Source: Oreocharis arfaki
Taxonomy: Eukaryota > Chordata > Aves > Passeriformes > Paramythiidae
Assembly (NCBI GenBank): GCA_013398015.1
Contig: VZRR01010895.1
Span: forward strand, 419,771 to 483,770
Length of the DNA: 64,000 bases
Reading direction: 5' to 3'
Below the pieces are notes generated by a model. That model was not told the DNA's origin. It worked only from the letters and a program-made list of their open reading frames with translations, and ran no database searches. The first letter of the stretch is position 1, and each line of letters starts with the position of its first letter. A program made the translations under genes and the position numbers. Below, in pieces: positions 27,981 through 37,330 of this stretch.

Positions 27981-30900
27981 TCTGGAAAAATGTACTTCTG
28001 AAGCACATGCTGATCAAAGCTTCACACTCCCTTCTTATGTGTGTGCATCAAATGCATCCATCAATCTTTAAGAAAAAGCAACACATCTCACTATTTTGTC
28101 CTCTGCTGGTTGTTTTTGAGATTCAATCACATCGATTCATTCTCTGTTCTTGCAAAATAAATAGACTAAGAACAGAAAACGATGCTTATCCTCTGTGTCT
28201 GTTCTCTTAACCAAGACTAACATCAACTGTGCTAACACTTACTTAGGAGCAAAAAACCTGCAACGCATTTAATATCGTCTATGTGGTGAGGGCAATTATA
28301 CACACAGAGGGCAGAAAAAGTAATCACTTGACCAGTACTTGCTGTATACACCACATTTTTAGTTAACGGTTCCGAGCAAAATATGACAGTAAGCCTCACT
28401 TTCTTGGCTCACTTCAATCTTCTAGAATTAAAATGACCTCAAAAAGTAACACACACAACCAGCCAACCAGTAGTAAACACGTGTGTTTGCTAGCTTTAAA
28501 ATTCTATCTGCCAAGCCAACAGATTTCCTTGGCGTAAACTTGACGTTTCCAACCTGGGACATTACCCAATACGGGCACTGTAAACCCCTTCCTAAATGAT
28601 GTAATCACACTGCTGCTGCTATAGTTCTGGTTGACTTGCAGTTTCCATTATAATAAATCCTTGCTACATATTCCTAGAGGTTTTACAACTTTTTTTCTCC
28701 TTAAAAAAAAAAGTTAGTCCACTTTGAAACTTGCCATATAAGACAACAACAGGCATATTTTCCTGACATCTCAAAATAATCTGTATATCAAAAAAAGGGG
28801 GAAATGGAATTAGTGCTTCTCTGAATATCTACAGTTCCATTCTTAAAACGGTGAGGACACTGACAACATCTGGTTTTGAATTCTGCTAATCAAGAATATT
28901 AAAAAAAATTAAAGGGACAAGTGATTAGCACCCTTTCATCTCACAGTATTTCTATAGCAAAGAAAAAAAGAGAAAGAATAGACTGAGGCTCAGGCCTCAT
29001 AACTTGTCCTGCAGCAAGCAGGCTCAAGGCACTAAGGAAACTGCATGATCAGTACTGAAATGTTCTATTTTAAATACCTATTAGGAATGGCTGTTGTACA
29101 TATCCATGCAAATATCTTTCATAAAGAATTTACTATGCATTACAGCAACACGATCCTATTTACACAATAAGCTGTTGTTCCAGTCCATCAAGTACACAAG
29201 GAATTTTAATGCATGCTAAAAAAAAAATCAATTAGGCAATGATCATCTGATTAAACAGGCACATCACACCATTCAATTCTTTCAAACATATTCATAAATC
29301 CAAGCCTTCAAACTTTGCTGAAAACTTTCAAAACCTGTAAGTGAATATTTCAAGTATATGATTTTTTAGGTTAATGAAATTCATCACAAAATAAAATACT
29401 GCATGCTATTATAATGAAAAAGCAACACCACTGGTGGGAAAAAAGCCCCTTATTTTGATCAGTATTCTGAGGTCTTTTTATTTTTAGCAAAAATGTCTTT
29501 ACAAAGCAGCAGAAGGCTTCCCTACAGCACACAGCACTAAAGCTCAAAAACACTTTGAGAGGGCAATCAAACCAAAGCCAGAAGAAACTGATCATGGCAC
29601 CATCACTTGCTTGACTGAGGTCCAAAAAGGGTGTGAGGCAAAAAAGAAGTTAAATGAAAAGCAAGTTATTGTCTTTATAATCAGATCTTATTACTGAGAT
29701 AGTATTTCACTCATAGTAAAATATATTGCAAAATCAAGCCTGAAGTTTTCAGGTGCTAGCTATCCCTGCATATTAGGATTTTCAATTTTGACATCATCTC
29801 TTTGTAATTCCAAGTGATATCTATGATATTAGAAACTGAAAGTTAAATCTGAAAGAATATTTTTCTGCTTTCTGGTTCTACATACATTTCCTGGGTAAGA
29901 ATTGCTAATAATCCTAAAATTACATTCACCCCATGCAAACCAGGAGAGAGGGTTCATGAGATTACGAGATAGCAGTATTAAGATTTACATGCAAGAACAG
30001 CCTTTTAAAGCCTTGTTGCTACTTGTGTTTCAATCATGAAGACTGACAACATAGGCACAGGTCATCTTGCCCCCAGCTTTCCCTTGCCTTCTTCACCCCT
30101 CTCCCACTGAAGGTGAATGGGAAAGAAACAAAATCCCAAGTTTCCTAACAATATAGAAATCACTTTCTAAGTAATTAATTCGCCATACTAAGGCATGAGA
30201 GACAACAGATATGTCAAATCAGCTATCCTGTAAGTTAAGCATATGACTCTTTAAATATCACTTTCCTTTCTCATACCTTCCCTTTTATATAGGTGTCAAA
30301 TCAGTCCAACCCTTTATATATTTATTTGACTCACACTGAGTTAACTGGATATGCCCTTAAAATCTTACTAAATGCTGCAGCACTCTTCAAACTGCTTAGC
30401 GCTCTGTCCCAAGAGGCTATCACCCACCTTCACAAGACAAATCTGTATCTCTGTTGTCAATTGTCAGAGAAGAAAGTGAAAATCTCAGGTCATCACCACC
30501 TCTATCACAATCTACCTGCCTTTCCTATATGGCTATTTATATATCTAGACCCCTTTATCTTTAGCTATATTAGTGCAAAGAGATTGCCAGGATTTCAAAC
30601 TGTGCCCCTTATGTACACAGCTCAGTGTGTTGTGCTGGGGCTCAAGCACATCAACGTCCTGCAATTTCCACACAGAATTTTAAGAAAATCTGGGGGTTTA
30701 TTTGCACCTTCATGTTTGGTATCAAGCATGCCTAGACCAAACAGCAGTTGTAAGAGAATGTCTGCAGCATTTCATAGATACCCCTTTTACAGCTGGTTAG
30801 CAGGCTACGCCTGACACCTATGCTGCAGATACGTAGGCTGACTGCACCTGATAACATTTCATCTTTTTCATCCTCTTTCATCTTCCACTGCTTATGCCAG

Positions 30901-31702
30901 CAGCCTGCCTTCCTGCGAGAGAGCTCTTCCACCTCTGGGCTGCAGGCTGGAACACACTATTCTCTGCTGCAATACGACATAGAGCAGCTAACTACATCTA
31001 GGCAATTATCTTCAATTCTACCACTGCCATTAATTTTAGCTCAATCTTTAGGGTGTTGTTTTTCATCTTTATTTCTTCATTTGCAGCATCCCACGGCAGA
31101 GCCTGCAAGTTAAAATCTGTCAAGTCCCATAGTTCTAACCTCAAGCCACAACACTTGCTGACAAAGAGCCAGACTTAACATTTCAAGGTCTTCTTCAAAA
31201 TTCAGAAATCTTCACAGTTTAACAAAAAGCCTTCTTGTTTCATCCAAGGAAACAGAGCTGACACCCTCAGCTATCTTTGGGCAACAGCAAACTATAACTT
31301 AAAATAAGAACCTCTCCCATTGATGCTTCCCACCCTTCTACAGTGTGGCACTTCCACCCTCATAATCCATCTACTCAATGCTATCTCTGCACAATACTTA
31401 AATCTGAGCACGGTATGCATTTAAGACCCAGTATTTTTTAACCAATCAAGTTTTTAAAAGTGCCTTGCGCTTTTGATAAATTCATCAGTGTGACACACTG
31501 TAAAGCAGTCCAATTTCCAGAAAGTGCTGAGATTCATCTTCTGAAACTTCTGGCAATATTATATATTTTATATATATGATATCTAAAGTAGATATGTGCT
31601 ACACAGTTTTAACAAGCGTAGCTAGGCTCTCCTTATTTAATATTCATGTCACAGGAGTAAAAATCCAGCCAGGAATCAAACTGTGGCATCCTGTGCCAAA
31701 GA

Positions 31703-31728
31703 CAACTTACCACTCAGCTGGTAAGTTG
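31703..31728. repeat. 9-bp hairpin presenting GGTAAGT on both strands
   Basis: CAACTTACC (31703-31711), loop actcagct, GGTAAGTTG (31720-31728) form a perfect inverted repeat. Each strand therefore carries a consensus-like splice donor: ctg/gtaagt on plus and gtg/gtaagt on minus. On the minus strand the region also resembles a decayed tRNA or tRNA-SINE head, with cagctgagtggta (A-box-like) and gtttgattcc (B-box-like), but the T-arm does not pair properly. Confidence 0.7.
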
Positions 31729-31949
31729 GCAATTCAATTTACAAACCTGCATTCCTGCATTTTAATCCTTTGTAGAAAGGTGGTAATATATGAGCAATAT
31801 GAAAAGAACTGGATTCAGATCATTAGAGGTTCACAAACCAAACACACGAAGCTTTGGAGGCTGTCCAAAACAAAATCATGCCTAGGTGGTGATGTCCGTT
31901 CAATAAAAATTCAATGTCATAATTATCCTGTCCCTTTTTCCCCGAAGAG

Positions 31950-32045
31950 CTCTGGTGCTCGGGCCGGCGCTGCCGCTCAGCCACTTAGGGCAGCGCTGCG
32001 AGGAGACGGATGGGGCCGGCAGCCAATGGCGCTGCCAGGTCACTG
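31950..32045. other. Small GC-rich, CpG-containing block in intron 2
   Basis: Roughly 95 bases (gctctggtgctcgggccggc onward) are far richer in GC and CpG than the adjacent DNA and contain AGCCAATGG (CCAAT) at 32021-32029. Immediately right is gtaatttacaattac, an interrupted palindrome with TAAT cores, then caattagcaaatgcac. That mix of homeodomain-like and CCAAT motifs suggests a cis-regulatory element, but this is inference. Confidence 0.5.
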
Positions 32046-33048
32046 CCTGCTGACGGGTAATTTACAATTACCAAGCAATTAGCAAATGCACTGCAAATTC
32101 AACACTCATCTCCGCCTAACACAGAATAACTCATTTTTAAATTAAAAATCTGTTTTAATAACTTCACTTTGGCTACAGCTACACGGAGAAAAATAAAGCC
32201 TCCTTTATTCAATTTCTCCTCCCTTTTGCAACTGACAAAACGCTTCGCTGTCTGAATCTAGCAACCAAATATATTGTTTGGCATTTCTAAACTAAACAAT
32301 CTCTTCCTTACCAGTAAGTACCTACTTAACAAGAGAAAAGAATAAAAATTAAGACTTGTGCTAATGATACTATAATATATTTGAAACTGTTATTTAATTA
32401 ACTGCCTGATTAACATCTTGTCCTGCTGGATGGGTGATAACAAGAATTGGCCAGGCACCTATCTGCCAGGAGCCCAAAATTTTACTTTCTTTTCTATATT
32501 TAACAATAAATGACATAAAAAAAAAGCTAATCTGTGACTGGTCAGTTGCACAAAACAAATGTTCTTCCCTATTAATGATCAAGTTACTAATCTGTTGGGC
32601 TCACAAGGCAGTGTAGAGCTCTCACTGCCTACACTCACATCCCGAATTAAAAAAAAAAATTTGCGAAACATTAACTTCTTGATAACCTCAGTTTATCTCT
32701 CCCTCTTGAAAACTGCTGTATTTTCCTTAGTATATAGTGTGCACATTGAGACTGACCTTCTTAAAAAGGGTAGGAAAAAAGAGGTCTCCATCAACAGCGA
32801 AATCCAAGTAAATAAAAAGGAGATTTCTTACCTTTCTATATACTCTGATACATTAAAAAAGAATCCTGACTTTAAAGAGCTGGTAAAAGGAATAAAAACA
32901 TAGGAAAAGCTACAGACTCCTATCAAAATGAGGGGAAAAAAGAAAACCAACCACCACAACAACAAACAGCTGATATAAATATGTAACACTTTTGTATGCA
33001 CTGGACTACACTAGCCTTGATGTACTGATGTCAGCTCTAGGTTTTCAT

Positions 33049-33066
33049 CTTACATTTAAATGTAAG
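33049..33066. repeat. Perfect 18-base palindrome CTTACATTTAAATGTAAG
   Basis: The sequence equals its own reverse complement over 18 bases and lies 386 bases downstream of the exon 2 donor in intron 2. It contains TTTAAA at its centre and TTACAT/ATGTAA half-sites reminiscent of bZIP (PAR family) sites. No repeat family was recognised. Confidence 0.7.
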
Positions 33067-33443
33067 CCAAAGAGAAAGAGAACATAAAAACCCCGCAAAA
33101 CCCGAAAAAGAAATAGCAACAACAGGAAAGAAAAGAACCAAAAAAATATGCAAGGCTAAGTGCTGTTGACCAGGAAAAAAAAAGAAAACTCATGGCATTT
33201 GACATACTTCTCTCTCTCCAGAAAGATACCAGCAACAAACTAAATCCTTGTCGAACTGTAAGGGATTTCAGAAAACATTCACACTGCGAACATAATTTAT
33301 TTAGTTTTAAAACAGTCCTTCATCCTCCTTCTGCACGAGAAATCCTAATTTCTGGGGTTTTTCTCTTGCACCGTCTGTATTACCACAGTGTCAGAAGGCA
33401 AGAGAAAGAGAGGAGGGAAACCAAAGCAACCCAGAAAAATCCT

Positions 33444-33451
33444 CCACAAAC
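33444..33451 (-). promoter_or_regulatory. ARID1B: 5' splice site of intron 2 (donor of ARID1B exon 2)
   Basis: Minus-strand sequence is CAG followed by gtttgtgg. The exon side matches consensus, but intron position +3 is T instead of the usual A or G, and +4 is T rather than A. This makes the donor weaker than average. Protein homology ends exactly at this GT, and the next in-frame residues (VCGGFFWVALV) are not ARID1B-like, so this is the expected junction. Confidence 0.85.
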
Positions 33452-33646
33452 CTGTTGCTGTGGATACTGCATTCCTCCCATGGCTGCCGGGGCTCGGCCC
33501 TGCATTCCCACGGGATAGCGCTGGGGGCCGGGAGGGCCGTAGGACTGCCCGGGGTAGGGGCTGCTCTGCTGTGCCTGAGAGTGAGGGTTATTGCCCATGC
33601 CGTACAGCTGCGGCCTCTTCATCACCATCGGATCCATCGGACTGCC
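33452..33646 (-). CDS. ARID1B: ARID1B exon 2 (internal coding exon, 65 codons)
   Basis: This exon encodes part of the N-terminal, disordered half of ARID1B (BAF250b), the ARID-containing subunit of the nuclear BAF chromatin-remodelling complex. Read on the minus strand it gives 65 uninterrupted residues rich in P, Q, G, S, Y and M, starting GSPMDPMVMKRPQLYGMG and ending AMGGMQYPQQQ. From memory it matches human ARID1B exon 2 almost residue for residue; the paralogue ARID1A differs clearly here. The boundaries are set by an acceptor (tttgccaacag before GGC) and a donor (CAACAG followed by gtttgt). At 195 bases it is the same length as the human exon and phase 0 at both ends, so skipping it would keep the frame. 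The open frame continues upstream through intron DNA as far as 33787, but those residues (MPVCMSSQY and on) do not look like the family. The ARID DNA-binding domain and C-terminal BAF250 domain lie in later exons outside the window. Identity is near certain; exon numbering follows the human transcript. Confidence 0.95.
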
Positions 33647-33690
33647 CTGTTGGCAAACACAAGCAAAGGAATATTTAAGACATGCAAAGA
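33647..33690 (-). promoter_or_regulatory. ARID1B: 3' splice site of intron 1 (acceptor for ARID1B exon 2)
   Basis: On the minus strand the bases before the exon read cctttgcttgtgtttgccaacag, a moderate pyrimidine tract ending in the acceptor AG at 33648-33647. No other in-frame AG lies between it and the first recognisable ARID1B residues. A branch point was not assigned with confidence; an A-containing stretch (tcttaaatattc) lies about 30 bases upstream. Confidence 0.85.
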
Positions 33691-34543
33691 AAAAAGTCAG
33701 AATCCTCATGCTCACTGCAGGCAAATTATACACGTGTTTTCTCAATGCTTTGTACATCAAATATTGACTTGACATACAAACTGGCAAAGTACCATACTCT
33801 GGTTCTCTGATTAATTAGATGAGGTTTTGAATAGTGAGTTTGGGACTTCCATTCCATTTAAAACAATGAAAAAAAAATTTGCACTAAAACGTGAGGCTGT
33901 CTGTTACCTATAGAGACAGAAAGCAGAAAAACTGCCCAAAAAATTTCAGCTTAAGAAATAATTAAATATACTGCTGCAAACTGATAAGCATCACTGATCT
34001 TAATGTTAAAACAAAAATAAAATAAAACCATAAATATATTATCAAGAGAGACACAAACAGTGGACAAGCCACTTAACCTTGAGAAAATGTCTGTTCCCTT
34101 ACATCGAAAAAAAGAGAAAGTGGAAAGAAAAGAAAGTTTCCAAGAAGAGCAATGCATACAGAACACTGTATTTCAGCATTTTCCTATTGCTGTCATGTGC
34201 ACTAGTAAGTTTCCAGATCAAAAAAGCAAGTCATAACCCTCATTTTACATGAAAGTTTATTTGCCTCCTTAATAGACCTCAGAAAATCAAACTGCAACCA
34301 GTGATGGAGGGGGAAGGGAGGTAAGGGAGGGAAGTTTTATTTTTAGACCTTTTGGCAGCACTTACCAAGCCCAGTAACAGTTTCAGGACAGGTGTCAACC
34401 ATTGTGTAGTATTACTCTCATGTTTTATGACTGAGGACTAACTGAACCAGAAAAAATACCGTACTTCATCAAGTGCAGCCCTGTATTGTTAATATGACAT
34501 CCATTTTTTAATTCCTGAGTGCTAGTTAGATTCATGGGAAAAT

Positions 34544-34580
34544 GGGGGGGGGGGNNNNNNNNNNNNNNNNGGGGGGGGGG
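34544..34580 (+). other. Assembly gap (16 N) inside a poly-G run
   Basis: Eleven G (34544-34554), then 16 N (34555-34570), then ten G (34571-34580). The missing bases are very likely more G or G-rich sequence that failed sequencing. In the ARID1B sense strand this is poly-C. It lies about 0.9 kb upstream of exon 2, in intron 1. Confidence 0.95.
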
Positions 34581-36149
34581 AAGCTTTCAAAAAGCCTATG
34601 ACAACCTCATCTTCATGAAAGTGAAACATACTCCCCTTCTACTCCTCCCCAAAAAGACCTATCAATTCACCCAGCCAGCCCACCCTCCCTCCCCAACAGA
34701 AGCAGGATTCCCTCCTGCAGCACATTCTGTACATGTTTTCCTGCAGCATATTGCTGACCAGTTTCATTTTAAAACCTCCAGTTTCTTTTTAAAACTCGAA
34801 GAAGTAACACAGCTTTTTCAAGTCCTTTCTGGCTATCATATTTTGATGTAATAGTTATTATGACAATAACTAACATTTCCCACGCCCATCCCTGCTTCTT
34901 CTCATCACTGCTGTTTGTACTACTAACACACTACTTTTTTTGTTCCTATCCAAAATATGTCCTTTCCAAAGTAGTCACTGCTTAATGAACTATTATTCTT
35001 TCCTTATTGCAAATAAAATCCATCAAATCTCATTTTTTTTCACTGGCTCTCTCCACCATTACCAATACCAATTCTCCAGGAATGTCACCCAAAACTAATA
35101 AAGTATTCTGAATATGGGCACACTACACCTGAGGAGATGGAAATGATAACCTCCTCCTCCCATGACACCTCCATTCACTTCAGAAGAGGACCACCCTTTT
35201 TTGCTACCATAGCAAACTGCACATTCACTTCTAATTTTGGGTGAGTATTACCCAGCAATTTTCCCTTTATTATTTGCCTGCTCTGTGGCCAGATTAGAAG
35301 TTTCTATTTTTTGCCACTAAATGTCCCTGGGTAATTTACTATTTATATTTCGTACTTTTCAAAATCAATGGTTCCTCAACCACTTCAGATCACCTGATCG
35401 ACAACAACATTCTCAATTTTTTCTTTTTTTTTAGGCCATCATGCACTCTTCACCACACTTTCAACTAAAAACTCAAAGGCTAAGCAGATCAATTACAGAT
35501 TCCTTCTTACAGCATCCCAGGGGACAACTTACATTTCCTCCTATAGACCACAATACTTTATCTATGTTTATTTCTGTGTTTTAATGTTCATTCTGTGCAT
35601 CACCTGTCATATTCATCTTTTCAAATATAAATCCTTGTTCAAAGTGAGTCTTGAGTTTCCTCCATGAGATTCCCATGAAGCCAAATAGCACTGTTCATTG
35701 CCACCATCTTCTGTTTCAGGGTATAATTTAATTTCCAGGTCTCATCTCCTTTAACAACATTTACTCAAATTCAAGTTTAATTAGTTTTGAGTGTAGTATC
35801 TTCTTTTCTGCATCCAATTTTTAAATATAAACAATGCAGATAGCTACACAGCTAAAAGTGTCTGACATTTTCCATTATTAAGACTACTTTCAGGTGCATA
35901 TAAACCTTGCCAAACTTCAAGCATTTAGGCTGAAATTTTCCAGGGCATATGTATGCCTGAGGCTGAAATTCTCTGGAAAATTCAGCAGGAATAGTTCAGC
36001 TATGTCTTAGAATGAGGTCACAGAAAAATACATGGTTTATGTTCTCACATAAAACACTTGAAAATACCTCTTGAATACCATGCTTTGAGGCAGAGAATTT
36101 TAATTTCCCAGGGTGACACTGGACATTCATGAAAGGCAAGGCATGTGCC

Positions 36150-37330
36150 CCTGTCAGAGAGAGCACCTGAATGTCACCAGACTGAGAGCACAGGAGGAAT
36201 AAACAGGAGCACATGAGGGACGGGGCAAGGCTTCTTCGAAGGAGTTACAAAGCGTATGGAGGCTGCCTTGAATTTGCCAGATAAAGAAAGAGGGACAAGG
36301 AGTTAAAAAAGCAGTGGAGATGGAAGTGAGGCAGAAAGAGTTGAAGGGGAGAGGAGGAAACAAGGTCAGGAGGTGACATGGATACAGGCCAAAGAGTCTG
36401 TCCTCTGGACTAGTGACCTCCAAGCAGCAGAGCTTCTGTGCGTGTGCTGGGAGAGTGAGCCTCATTGCCAGTGCATCCTTCCTTCCCTCCTTCTCACCAA
36501 CCTGCCACCACTACACTTCTCCGTGGTCTCCCCAGTGAGCTGCTCCTCTTTCCCTCAGGTGATATCCCTACAATTCAGAAAGGTGGAGGGATGAAGAGCC
36601 TCAGATATTGCTGTAAATCCAGTCACCAGGGGCAGCAGGGTCACACACAACACTGGAATCAAGGGAGCTGTTGTCACTGGGTAGCAAGGGACCTGGAGAT
36701 GCTCAGAATTTACTGTGAACACTGCAAGTCGAGCATCTAGACCAAGGACTGGAGATACTTGAATATGAGAGGGCTAGACTGAGAGAGCAGTAACTGTGCC
36801 TGGGCAAATTACTGGGACAAGCCATAGGGACCCACCCTAGGTGTCAGTGCTGCCTGTTCCCTCCTCCCTCCAAAGATCTCAGGGAAAGAACAGTAGAGTG
36901 CTCTATGATCTCTAGGGTTGGAGAAGACAGACTCAGTGAGGAAACATCTCTCATCCTACGCACTGGTTGGTCCTTATGGAGGGTGGCAAGTCACCACTGC
37001 TATTCCTGACTCCCTTCAGATTAGATCCCAACCCTCTGTGTGGTGCAGCTGAAGGTGAAGACATCTACCAGTGACTCAGTGGCTGTCAACATATTTCTGC
37101 GAGGCAAAACAAAACCAAAGAGCCAGCTCTTCCCCAGGCTTAAGAAATATTATTATTGCAGAAGTTGAGAGCTCTTGGAATGAAGTTTGCCCTTGCAACA
37201 TTAAGCATGTCTCCTTCACAGACATAGCTGTCTTTAAACACACAGCCACACTCGATCCTCACATGCAGTGGACGTCCTGTTCCAGGTGTCCACGCAGCGC
37301 AGGGCGGTGAAGGGGCTGTTGTGAGCTATT
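36150..37330. other. GC-richer segment of unknown origin
   Basis: For about 1.2 kb the base composition shifts: G and purine content on the plus strand rises (for example 36200-36370) compared with the A/C-rich intron on both sides, and CAGG/AGGG words are frequent. No reading frame stays open for more than about 100 codons. I see no LTR ends (TG...CA pair), primer-binding site or known repeat. It could be a decayed transposable element, perhaps an LTR element, or simply a local GC peak. Confidence 0.35.

Larger units (their letters stand above)
1..33451 (-). other. ARID1B: ARID1B intron 2, upstream part (at least 33.4 kb)
   Basis: From the exon 2 donor to position 1 no further ARID1B exon was recognised. 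In particular the frame expected for exon 3 (human beginning MPPQYGQQG) was not seen on the minus strand, so intron 2 continues past the left edge. The sequence is AT-rich and non-coding, with A/C-rich tracts on the plus strand. The stretches 1-1780, 1810-2940, 2980-3500, 3680-5370, 5400-12450, 12480-21090, 21130-27840, 27990-31690 and 32050-33040 contain nothing I can name with confidence. Apparent ORFs in them are short, compositionally biased and unlike known proteins. Confidence 0.8.

Noticed and set aside
30293..30814. 173-codon open frame on plus
   Set aside because: A frame of this length is expected by chance about once in a few windows this size. The translation looks like random AT-rich coding with no recognisable domain, and no splice-site pair brackets it convincingly.
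31650..31735. A functional tRNA gene on minus
   Set aside because: The box-like motifs are present, but the T-arm does not pair and no acceptor stem forms. At most a relic of a tRNA-derived repeat.
31576..32082. 168-codon open frame on plus
   Set aside because: It crosses the hairpin and the small GC-rich block with an abrupt composition change in its last third. No homology recognised.
33388..33772. Open frames on plus across the ARID1B exon
   Set aside because: They are shadows of the exon on the opposite strand; the minus frame matches ARID1B and explains the reading constraint.
36895..36935. CR1-like string (ctatgatctctagggttgga)
   Set aside because: Only a short resemblance to the CR1 tail, without the flanking 'gatcatcgagtccaacc' part. 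Coincidence is more likely.
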